From the NCBI GenBank assembly GCA_016183075.1, contig JACPFH010000465.1, forward strand, positions 1 through 7,662: a stretch of DNA of 7,662 bases, in the 5' to 3' direction. Below the pieces are notes generated by a model that was given only the letters and a program-made list of their open reading frames with translations, made no database searches and was not told the DNA's origin. The position numbers and the translations under genes are program-made. Shown in pieces: positions 1 through 6,101 of the stretch (positions are counted from its first letter, which is position 1; each line of letters opens with the position of its first letter). The DNA comes from Deltaproteobacteria bacterium. GTDB lineage: Bacteria > Desulfobacterota > Binatia > UBA9968.

Positions 1-28
1 AATCACTCCGCATTAGAGTAATGGGGGA

Positions 29-55
29 TTGACTAGAGAGTCGAGAATATATAAG
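29..55 (+). promoter_or_regulatory. Possible sigma70-type promoter ahead of the secreted PDG-repeat gene
   Basis: TTGACT at 29-34 is followed after 15 bases by TATAAG at 50-55 (or TATATA at 48-53 after 13 bases). The spacing is shorter than the usual 16-18, so the call is tentative. The GGATTGAC start and the TATAAG followed shortly by TCGC resemble the promoter at 3559-3587, which suggests the two are related. It would leave a leader of about 40 bases before the ATG at 102. Nothing else is visible in bases 1-101. Confidence 0.4.
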
Positions 56-101
56 GTCGCGCCGGGGTCAATCAGGCGAAGCCGAGGCCGAGCTTTCTCA
101 C

Positions 102-1034
102 ATGAATCACCATTCTAGATTTAGAGTTCCCTGCGCGATGCGCTTAGGGCTGGCAACGATTGTCATGATGGCGATCCTATGTTTTCACCTGCCAAGCTGG
201 TCAGGCCAGCAGCCCACCACGAGCACACTACCCGACGGGACTAAAGTCACCACCCATCCGGATGGGTCGCAAACCTCCGACTACCCCGACGGCAGCAGGT
301 TCACGCGGAATGCGGACGGATCGAGAACTACAGAGCAAACAACGAAGGGGCCGGATGGACAATCTACCACGACCAGGACGACATACAGACCCGATGGGAC
401 CAGGGTCACGGAACCACCCACACCCCCGGTAGAGGACAAGCCCGTCGCCACCAGGCAGCGCAGAGACGGAGGAACGGAATACAGATACGCCGATGGGACC
501 AGAGTTAAGTTCAAGGGCAACGGCGATGTGGAGATCGAGCAACCAGGACCCACAGGAACGACCGAGACGATCTATAAGCCCGATGGCAGGCGCCTGGTCA
601 GCGGGCCGCCCGGCACGCTACAGAGCGCGGCGCCGGCCGGAACGACCAACATGTTCGCCATTATGGACACTCGGCCCAAACAGAATTTTTGTTTCGACGC
701 CGAACCGAGCGAAGTCATGGATAAATTCAAATTGTCCCTCGGTCTCAGCCCGACCTGGCTCGGTAAAATAGACGGGTACGGCTCCATGTTCAACAGCCCT
801 GCGAGCCCACAGCAGATCCAGGAGGCAGCAAAGAAATCGGGCCTGAACTTCTGCATGAGCTTCAAGTCCCCCGAGCCCGATTATTGCTCGATCTTCACCC
901 CTCTCACGGCCTTCCGCGGCCACGACGAGAAACCTCACCAGGGAGGCCCGCACGACCATGACGCGCCGGACCCGCCGCTCACTTGGGGAGTCACACCGCC
1001 TGAGACCGTGATCCGCTGGGAGGCAGAGCGATGA
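102..1034 (+). CDS. Secreted protein with PDG repeats, function unknown
   Basis: This 310-residue protein is not one I recognise. Its N-terminus carries a basic and then hydrophobic stretch (about residues 14-31, ending near SWSGQQ) that looks like a signal peptide. The ATG at 138 (residue 13) would give a tidier signal, and neither start has a clear Shine-Dalgarno site. Residues 43-100 hold PDG-type repeats: PDG or ADG recurs every nine residues at 44, 53, 62 and 71, then at 84 and 97, with looser copies near 122, 131 and 161. Such repeats resemble the beta-rich G-box of the TCP10/CENPJ C-terminal family, an analogy rather than an assignment. The C-terminal third is different, with three cysteines (197, 251, 262) and a His/Asp-rich stretch (about 273-287) that could bind metal. 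The stop overlaps the next start by four bases (ATGA), implying translational coupling. Confidence 0.8.
   Translation: MNHHSRFRVPCAMRLGLATIVMMAILCFHLPSWSGQQPTTSTLPDGTKVTTHPDGSQTSDYPDGSRFTRNADGSRTTEQTTKGPDGQSTTTRTTYRPDGTRVTEPPTPPVEDKPVATRQRRDGGTEYRYADGTRVKFKGNGDVEIEQPGPTGTTETIYKPDGRRLVSGPPGTLQSAAPAGTTNMFAIMDTRPKQNFCFDAEPSEVMDKFKLSLGLSPTWLGKIDGYGSMFNSPASPQQIQEAAKKSGLNFCMSFKSPEPDYCSIFTPLTAFRGHDEKPHQGGPHDHDAPDPPLTWGVTPPETVIRWEAER
231..401 (+). repeat. Nine-codon PDG repeat tract inside the first gene
   Basis: Pro-Asp-Gly codons recur at 231, 258, 285 and (as Ala-Asp-Gly) 312, exactly 27 bases apart, then twice more at 39-base spacing (351 and 390). The consensus is roughly PDGS/T followed by Thr/Arg-rich residues and an aromatic or His. 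Synonymous codons differ between copies (GACGGG, GATGGG, GACGGC, GACGGA), so the repeat is conserved in protein more than in DNA and is probably old. Confidence 0.75.
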
Positions 1035-2023
1035 GCGGCAATCGCCGGCTCAACCGGCCTTCCCTTCGGGTGATCATGGTTCTTTTTCTCTTTGCTTTAG
1101 CAATCCTCACCGCTCCGGCCCAAGCGGCAGAAGAACCGCCGCCGTTTAATCCTCCCTGGGGCCCAACCCGAGAGAGAGTACCCCAGGAGGTAAAGGACAA
1201 AGAGAATGAGACTCCACTTTCGTGGTGCGATAACCCGGAGACAAAGCAGTTTGAGGTGAACTACATTGACGCCAATACGGGCACGAGAACGACGATCCGC
1301 CGCCAGGAAGTGCCGCTGACGCCGGACGGAAAGACCACCAAGATCGTCTGGGAGATCACGACTCAGGAGCCGGGGCAACCCAGAAGGAAAGTCACCTACG
1401 ATCTTGAGCCCGGCAACGAAACGAGAAGGGAGCGGGTCGGTAGAGATAAGCCCACCACGAGACCGGTACAGGAAGGAGACCTCTTCGATCCCGCGAAACA
1501 GCCGAAGCGAAGCTCTGTGGATTGGAATCTGTTTTCGACGCACCTGGCGAATGTCGTCGCATCGACGCCGCTCAGGATGCAAGAAGCACCCCCCGATGAG
1601 GCGGAGGTTTTGGCCGCGACCACACAGACACAGCCCTCCGGCTCCGTATCGGGATTGCCTCCCGCGAGGGGTTTGAAATCATTGGCGTCGCTGCAGCCCC
1701 CCACCATCAACGGGAAGATCTTCACTTACGGGAATCCTCCGGCCGACGCGTTGGTGTTTCGCGACGATCCGCCGCCGGTTACACCGAATGAATTCGCCTC
1801 GCGCACACCGGCCCATACATGGGGACCGATGGCCTCCGACGGGCCTTCCACCTGGAAGCCCGGAGAGGAGATCCGTGGCGAAATTCCCGGGGGCATCAGG
1901 GTAGGATCCGGGTGGAGCTGGGCGCGAATCCCGGCCGAGACCGTGCAGGGTTGTGTTTACGGAAGTGACGATGACGATGAGGGACCCTGGAGAGGTGACT
2001 TGCGGTTCAGAGTGGGCTTTTAG
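1031..2023 (+). CDS. Secreted protein of unknown function, coupled to the PDG-repeat gene
   Basis: A 330-residue protein begins at an ATG overlapping the previous stop (ATGA). A classical signal peptide is visible: basic residues up to about 13, a hydrophobic core at 14-28 and a likely cleavage after AQA near residue 32. The mature part is Pro-, Thr- and Arg-rich and probably largely beta or disordered. A TRTTIRR segment leading to TPDGK at about 80-97 recalls the PDG repeats of the upstream protein, so the two may be distantly related. Near the C-terminus are Trp-rich and Gly-rich strands and a four-Asp run just before a final strand ending in Phe. I recognise no domain. The coupling suggests it works with its upstream neighbour, perhaps as a cell-surface or secreted pair. 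The stop lies 26 bases before the ATG of the protease gene, so all three may form one transcript. Confidence 0.75.
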   Translation: MSGNRRLNRPSLRVIMVLFLFALAILTAPAQAAEEPPPFNPPWGPTRERVPQEVKDKENETPLSWCDNPETKQFEVNYIDANTGTRTTIRRQEVPLTPDGKTTKIVWEITTQEPGQPRRKVTYDLEPGNETRRERVGRDKPTTRPVQEGDLFDPAKQPKRSSVDWNLFSTHLANVVASTPLRMQEAPPDEAEVLAATTQTQPSGSVSGLPPARGLKSLASLQPPTINGKIFTYGNPPADALVFRDDPPPVTPNEFASRTPAHTWGPMASDGPSTWKPGEEIRGEIPGGIRVGSGWSWARIPAETVQGCVYGSDDDDEGPWRGDLRFRVGF

Positions 2024-2049
2024 AGCAACAGCCTTTGCGACGTAGACCC

Positions 2050-3493
2050 ATGAACAGTCCGTCTCGCTTCCTATGGATCTGTGGAGCCGCGGCGATACTT
2101 TTTTGTCTCGCCTTGGCAATCGAGGAAATCCGGGTTCAGGAAAGAATGCCCAACGATCCCTATCTTTATTCCAAAGGGAGCTGGGGTCAGGACTACCAGG
2201 ATCAGTGGGGCCACTGGAAGATCGGCCTCACGCCTATGGGCATGGGAAGATCCGCCTGGGACATCGAGACCGGCGAGAGAAATCCGGTTGTCGTCGCGTT
2301 CATCGATAGCGGTCTCGACTACATCCACCCGGAGATCTCGAGGAAAAACGTCTGGATCAACGAGAAGGAAGTGCCCGGCAACGGCGTTGACGATGACAAG
2401 AACGGCTTTGTGGACGATGTCATCGGCTGGAACTTCATCGACGGCGATAACAACGTCTGGGACAGCGACGGCCACGGCACTTTCACGGCCGGCGTCGTCG
2501 CGGCGATGACGCATAACGGCGAGGGGATCGCGGGCATCAACCGCGGCGTCAAGATCATGCCTGTGCGCGCCTTGAACTTTCAAGGGCGGGGAAGCGCCTC
2601 CCACATGGTCGGCGCTGTCATCTACGCGGTCAACAACGGCGCGCGCGTCATTAACATCAGCATCGAGCAGTTGGAAGCGGCAAGATCCGTCGCCCTCCAG
2701 CGGACCGTGGACTACGCCCAGAAGAAAGGGGTCGTGGTCATTGTCGCCGCCGGCAACCAGGGACGCGATACTGCGACCGTCACTCCTTCCGCCCTGGAGC
2801 ATGCGATCACCGTGGCCGCCACGGACGCGCAGGATAAGCGGATGGGATTTTCCAACTGGGGAAAATACATCCGGCTCTCCGCGCCGGGTGAAGAGATCCT
2901 CCCGCAGGACGGACTTTCTTCTCATGGCGGGAAGCAAGCACTACAAGGCTGCGAACGCTTTCCTCGGCCGGGACGCCAGGTACTACCATGCCACCGGCAC
3001 TTCCTTTTCCGCGCCTTTTGTCACCGGCGTCGCTTCTCTGCTCCTGGCGAAGAATTCGAGTCTCAATCCCGCCCAGGTGGAGCGGATGCTGCTCATGTCG
3101 GCGGACGATGTCGAGGCCCTCGGATGGGACCAGCTCACAGGTTACGGAAGGCTGAATGCGAGGAAAGCCCTGGAGGCGGACCCGGATTATTTTCTGTATG
3201 CGGAGCTCCATCGGATGGCCCCGGCCAAGGAAGGAAACAGGACTGTCATTCAGGCGCTCGGCACCGCCACGGGGAGCCATTGGGGTAGCCACCACCTCGA
3301 GGTGGGGCAGGGAGACAATCCGACCACTTGGCGCAAGGCAGGCACGCCGGCTCGAGGACAGGTCAGGGATGGCGTCCTGGGAACGCTCACGTTCCAGGAC
3401 TTCGGCAAACCGGGAAAGTGGAGCATCCGCGTCGTGGCGCAGGACAGCAAGGGCCTCTCCAGGGAATCGAGATTGACCCTGACCCTCCAGTGA
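2050..3493 (+). pseudogene. S8 subtilisin-type serine protease, frameshifted between His and Ser
   Basis: A subtilisin-like protease is encoded in two overlapping frames. The first, from ATG 2050, has a hydrophobic signal or anchor (residues 4-20), the catalytic Asp in FIDSG (D86), an acidic insert rich in Asp, Asn and Gly that is common in this subfamily and may bind calcium, the catalytic His in DGHGT (H142), and the oxyanion-hole Asn in AAGN (N236). Homology then leaves this frame near 2896-2912 and resumes one base later, where GTSFSAP carries the catalytic Ser (codon 3002-3004), followed by a C-terminal beta domain with the VRDGVLGT motif up to the stop at 3493. Dropping one base, for example from CCC at 2901-2903, restores a protein of about 480 residues with all catalytic residues. 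A sequencing or assembly error, a real mutation or a programmed +1 shift are all possible. The first frame stays open to 3288 but reads as nonsense after the shift. A TTG at 2035 is a weaker alternative start. Confidence 0.85.
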
Positions 3494-3523
3494 TTCTCTC
3501 CTGCCCTGGCGGGGAAACTCGGG

Positions 3524-3544
3524 CCGGTCCGCCTGGCGGGCCGG
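3524..3544 (+). terminator. GC-rich hairpin after the protease gene, terminator-like but without a T run
   Basis: Bases 3524-3532 pair with 3536-3544 to give a nine-pair stem (one G-T wobble) around a three-base loop. It sits 31 bases after the protease stop and just before the next promoter, which is where a terminator would be expected. No T tract follows, so intrinsic termination is uncertain. Confidence 0.4.
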
Positions 3545-3558
3545 ATCAAGTTATAGGA

Positions 3559-3587
3559 TTGACGAGAAAGCCAAAAACAAGTATAAG
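3559..3587 (+). promoter_or_regulatory. Sigma70-type promoter of the outer-membrane protein gene
   Basis: TTGACG at 3559-3564 and TATAAG at 3582-3587 are separated by 17 bases, a near-consensus housekeeping promoter. Transcription would start near 3594, giving a leader of about 36 bases that contains the Shine-Dalgarno sequence AAGGAGG (3620-3626) before the ATG at 3631. Much of this element is repeated at 4598-4632. Confidence 0.6.
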
Positions 3588-3595
3588 CCGTCGCA
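3561..3595 (+). repeat. Direct repeat, copy 1 (promoter region)
   Basis: CAAAAACAAGTATAAGC at 3572-3588 is identical to 4609-4625. The similarity extends to 3561-3595 against 4598-4632, about 29 of 35 bases. The two copies flank the outer-membrane protein gene. Confidence 0.75.
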
Positions 3596-3630
3596 GAAAT
3601 CTTAGGCGCATGTTCAAAAAAGGAGGCCCA

Positions 3631-4587
3631 ATGAAACAGAGCGTGTCTGTTGCAGGTAGCAGCGCGGCGATATTGGTCTTTCTTCTTGGCACGGTTCTTT
3701 TTTCGCCTCAGGCCCAGGCCGTGGTCGGTGACGTGACTTTAACGGGTCTGCCGCCGAACACGATCGTGAGCCTCACGGACGAAAAGACCGGGCAGAAGGA
3801 AGAGGGCCGGACCGATGACCGGGGAGTAGTGGTCATTCCCCTTGGCCGCAGGAACTGGGAGCGAGGGAGCTACACTGTGACTGCGAGGAACCCGTCATTA
3901 TTCCCTGGAACCCCAAGCCGCAGGATTCAGTTGTCCGATGGTCCCAACAGAGTAGATATGAGCGGGCTCGTGCCTTTCGTAGGCGGGGTCGTCCCGAGAC
4001 TCGGCCATGCGGTTGGTGTAAGTGTAGATAGCAAGTTCTTCGATCAACGGGGTTTTGAGACCGCCTCTCCCGGATTTAGTCTGAAAGTTCATCCCGCAAT
4101 TCCGTTTTTGCAGGAAACCTTTACCCTTTCCCCCTATGTAAAATTCTCGGTGATCCCGGATATCCAGGGAGACAAGGATGATCGGTTTGACCACAAAGGA
4201 ATCTTCCAGAATGTGGTGGACGGCGGTCATATGTTTTCTCTAATGGGTGGTCTGGCGCACGAGTCGGACCTTGAAAAATGGAGAATTTCCCCTCGACGCG
4301 CTCGTATCTATGGCGGTCTTTACGCCGAGGCGGGATTCGTCCATTACAATCTCAACATGAGACGGCTGGAACAGCCTAAGGCTCCGTTCATCGAGGCTCG
4401 CAATTTCGACACGGATGATACCGGCTTTCGCGTCGGGTTTGGCGGCAGCATACGGGCACAGTGGGCTAGCGGCCTGACCCTGGGGCTGCGTGGCGGGCCA
4501 AATGCCGAGTTTACAGATATTCTCAACGGCGGCAGGAAATGGCGGTGGAGGGGTAACACGTCCCTATTCCTGGGTTACGTCTTTTAG
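3631..4587 (+). CDS. Predicted outer-membrane beta-barrel protein with N-terminal beta-sandwich domain
   Basis: This protein of 318 residues starts at ATG 3631, four bases after a strong AAGGAGG site. The frame is open upstream to 3328, but that part overlaps the protease gene and reads as a shadow. The signal peptide has a hydrophobic core at about 12-24 and a cleavage site after AQA at residue 30. Residues 31-110 have the pattern of a carboxypeptidase-regulatory or Cna-B-like beta-sandwich, with a TDDRGVVVIPLG turn and a GSYTV strand. From about 111 on, alternating polar and hydrophobic strands rich in Gly and aromatics lead to a last strand ending in Tyr-Val-Phe. A terminal Phe is the usual outer-membrane barrel (Bam) recognition signal. 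I see no cysteines. No specific substrate can be named. It has its own promoter, and its transport-like build fits the exported proteins upstream. Confidence 0.75.
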   Translation: MKQSVSVAGSSAAILVFLLGTVLFSPQAQAVVGDVTLTGLPPNTIVSLTDEKTGQKEEGRTDDRGVVVIPLGRRNWERGSYTVTARNPSLFPGTPSRRIQLSDGPNRVDMSGLVPFVGGVVPRLGHAVGVSVDSKFFDQRGFETASPGFSLKVHPAIPFLQETFTLSPYVKFSVIPDIQGDKDDRFDHKGIFQNVVDGGHMFSLMGGLAHESDLEKWRISPRRARIYGGLYAEAGFVHYNLNMRRLEQPKAPFIEARNFDTDDTGFRVGFGGSIRAQWASGLTLGLRGGPNAEFTDILNGGRKWRWRGNTSLFLGYVF

Positions 4588-4597
4588 TTTTGAACGG

Positions 4598-4632
4598 GAC
4601 GGGACGGTCAAAAACAAGTATAAGCGCTCGCA
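4598..4632 (+). repeat. Direct repeat, copy 2 (degenerate promoter copy after the barrel gene)
   Basis: This copy begins 11 bases after the barrel gene's stop. It keeps TATAAG (4619-4624) and the AT-rich spacer end intact, but the -35 position reads GGGACG instead of TTGACG. It may be a weakened promoter for the structured region and dehydrogenase downstream, or the scar of a local duplication. Confidence 0.6.
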
Positions 4633-4670
4633 AGCCGCAGAACCGCTGTTGAGTCTCCGGGCGGCTGCAA

Positions 4671-4730
4671 TTCCCGCACGGCAGGAAAGTTTCTCTGCCG
4701 CCTGTAGAGCGTAGTGCGGGAAATCCGCAC
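4671..4730 (+). other. Nested inverted repeats able to form alternative hairpins
   Basis: TTCCCGCAC (4671-4679) pairs perfectly with GTGCGGGAA (4714-4722) around an inner stem GGCAG/CTGCC (4680-4684 with 4695-4699, extendable by a G-T wobble). The right arm can instead fold forward: GTGCGG (4714-4719) pairs with CCGCAC (4725-4730) around the loop GAAAT. The two foldings exclude each other, as in an attenuator, but no T run follows. It lies within a stretch of about 390 bases (4588-4978) with no convincing gene. Confidence 0.5.
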
Positions 4731-4741
4731 GTTGCGTTCGT

Positions 4742-4778
4742 TAGGGGACCGTAGCTCTAATTTTGGAGCCTCCTCCTA
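4742..4778 (+). other. Stem-loop in the long intergenic region
   Basis: TAGGGG (4742-4747) can pair with CCTCCTA-type sequence at 4773-4778 (one wobble), and GCTCT (4754-4758) with GGAGC (4765-4769) around the loop AATTTT. The two stems are separated by a small asymmetric internal loop. Confidence 0.4.
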
Positions 4779-4826
4779 CCAGCGAACAACTATCCCAAGC
4801 TTTGTCCGGAAATAGAAGTGACAGGA

Positions 4827-4857
4827 AGTTCCTTTTGAAAGGCAGCTGCCGGGAACT
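4827..4857 (+). other. Inverted repeat enclosing a perfect palindrome
   Basis: AGTTCC (4827-4832) pairs with GGAACT (4852-4857). Inside lies the ten-base perfect palindrome GGCAGCTGCC (4841-4850). It could be an RNA hairpin or a dimeric protein-binding site about 130 bases upstream of the dehydrogenase start. Confidence 0.4.
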
Positions 4858-4978
4858 CAAATTCGCCCGAATCACCCGCTGACCAGCCCTCATTCCACAG
4901 CTTCACGCAGCCGCTCATCATCTCGACATGCCCCAAAGTCAAATGCTAGAAGGGGAGAGACAGAAAAGAGGGGATCCT

Positions 4979-5707
4979 GTGGGCGTTTTAGACGGGAAGG
5001 TAGCGCTCATCACCGGGGGCAGTCGTGGAATCGGCAAGGCTATCGCCCGAGCCTACGCCCGCGAGGGAGCGAAAGTCTGTATCTGCGCCCGTCGCGAGTC
5101 CGGTCTGCGAACTGCGGCGGCGGAAATTCGCGCCCAAGGAGGCGAGATAAGCTGGTGCAAAGCCGACATCACGAAAGTAAGAGACGTGAGGCGTCTGCTG
5201 AAGGAGGCGCGGGCGCGCTACGGCACCCTCCACGTGCTGGTGAACAACGCCAGTATTCTGGGTCCCCGCGAGCCGATCGTAAGCTACCCGCTGGCCGCGT
5301 GGGAAGAGGTCGTCAAGGTCAACCTGACTGCGCTTTTCATCGTTACGAAGGAGGCGCTCAAGATCATGATGCCGCAGAGAGAGGGATCGATCATCAACCT
5401 TTCTTCCGGCGTGGGCCGGATCGCTAGGGAACGGTGGGGAGCCTACGCGTGCTCCAAATTTGGCGTGGAAGGATTCACGCAGGTCTTGGCCGACGAGGTC
5501 AAAGAATGGAATATCCGCGTAAACGCGGTCAATCCCGGGGGAACAAGAACCGAGATGCGGGCCCGAGCCTATCCCGAGGAGGATCCCATGACCCTGCCGC
5601 TCCCCGATGCGATTACCGGGGTCTTTGTTTATCTCGCTTCGGCAGATTCGATCGGGACCACCGGCAAATCCTTCGACGCTCGCGATTGGCTTCGAAAATC
5701 GAATTGA
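4979..5707 (+). CDS. Short-chain dehydrogenase/reductase (SDR), YciK-like
   Basis: A classical SDR oxidoreductase of 242 residues using NAD(P)H in the cytoplasm; its substrate is unknown. From GTG 4979 it shows the Rossmann glycine motif TGGSRGIG (12-19), NNAS in place of the usual NNAG (89-92), the catalytic Ser143, Tyr156 and Lys160 (YACSK), and NPGGTRTEMRA (185 on). The EDP-x-TL-x-LP segment and SFDARDW ending resemble the E. coli YciK subgroup more than typical FabG, whose proteins usually end near VDGG. I prefer the GTG because GAGGGG (4968-4973) sits five bases ahead and the family starts a few residues before DGKVALITGG. An in-frame ATG at 4928 would add 17 residues but has no ribosome site. 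It stands alone, with 73 bases to the next gene. Confidence 0.9.
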   Translation: MGVLDGKVALITGGSRGIGKAIARAYAREGAKVCICARRESGLRTAAAEIRAQGGEISWCKADITKVRDVRRLLKEARARYGTLHVLVNNASILGPREPIVSYPLAAWEEVVKVNLTALFIVTKEALKIMMPQREGSIINLSSGVGRIARERWGAYACSKFGVEGFTQVLADEVKEWNIRVNAVNPGGTRTEMRARAYPEEDPMTLPLPDAITGVFVYLASADSIGTTGKSFDARDWLRKSN

Positions 5708-5780
5708 CGCGCCTGGCCCTTTCTATTAAAGTGCTAAAAAAATGCGGGGAACCGAGACGTCAAACTAGGGAGGTGTCGGG

Positions 5781-6050
5781 ATGAAAACCAGCTACTGGAT
5801 TGCCATCGCGGTGGTGGCTTTGATTGCGGGAGTCCTCGTTGGCTATGGCGTGTGGGGCCCGCAGGCCGCGAGGGTGCCCGAAGTGGAAGCGCAGGTGGCT
5901 TCGGTCCAGGCCCAGGTCGAACAGTTGAAGAAGAAAGTGGCCGAGATGGAGGCCAACTTGGGAAGGGTTACGAACGAAAAACTCAACCTGGAGAAACAGG
6001 CCGAAGAACTCAAAGACGCCCTGGAGAAAGCCACCAAAAAGCGCCGTTGA
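5781..6050 (+). CDS. Small membrane-anchored coiled-coil protein
   Basis: An 89-residue protein starts seven bases after a good GGGAGG site (5768-5773). Residues 5-26 form one hydrophobic membrane segment rich in Ala, Val, Ile and Gly. Residues 35-86 form a highly charged heptad-like coiled coil (Val, Leu, Ala and Met at core positions; Lys/Glu-rich outside), ending in the basic tail KKRR. It has no cysteine and no catalytic motif. It is probably a single-pass inner-membrane protein with its coiled coil on one side; the function is unknown. It is 51 bases upstream of the peroxiredoxin start, in the same frame, so co-transcription is likely. A weak promoter-like TTGACG (5704-5709) overlaps the preceding stop, but no well-spaced -10 is present. 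Confidence 0.8.
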   Translation: MKTSYWIAIAVVALIAGVLVGYGVWGPQAARVPEVEAQVASVQAQVEQLKKKVAEMEANLGRVTNEKLNLEKQAEELKDALEKATKKRR

Positions 6051-6101
6051 TGCGACTTTGCCTCGGAGGTTGTCGCCCTCGCTCAAGCACGGAAGCAAGC
6101 C

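Noticed and set aside
2071..2937. Reverse-strand open frame of 288 residues opposite the protease gene.
   Set aside because: It mirrors the protease codons, has no motif, and its composition is typical of antisense shadows in GC-rich DNA.
3328..3630. Upstream extension of the barrel protein's frame.
   Set aside because: It overlaps the C-terminal domain of the protease in another frame and the promoter; the strong ribosome site and the signal peptide both point to ATG 3631.
4490..4714. Open frame of 74 residues running from the end of the barrel gene into the intergenic region.
   Set aside because: More than a third overlaps the barrel gene in another frame, no ribosome site is present, and the rest covers the repeat and hairpin sequences.
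4741..4785. A tRNA or tmRNA end suggested by GGAGC followed by a CTACCA-like sequence.
   Set aside because: No cloverleaf or T-arm can be built around it; the pairing seen is a simple two-part hairpin.
6048..6101. The coiled-coil gene and the peroxiredoxin share one frame separated only by TGA 6048 and an open 51-base spacer, so a second recoded TGA could fuse them.
   Set aside because: The coiled-coil protein ends naturally at KKRR-stop, the peroxiredoxin family starts near ATG 6102, and the hairpin after 6050 is short with no G in the first two loop positions.
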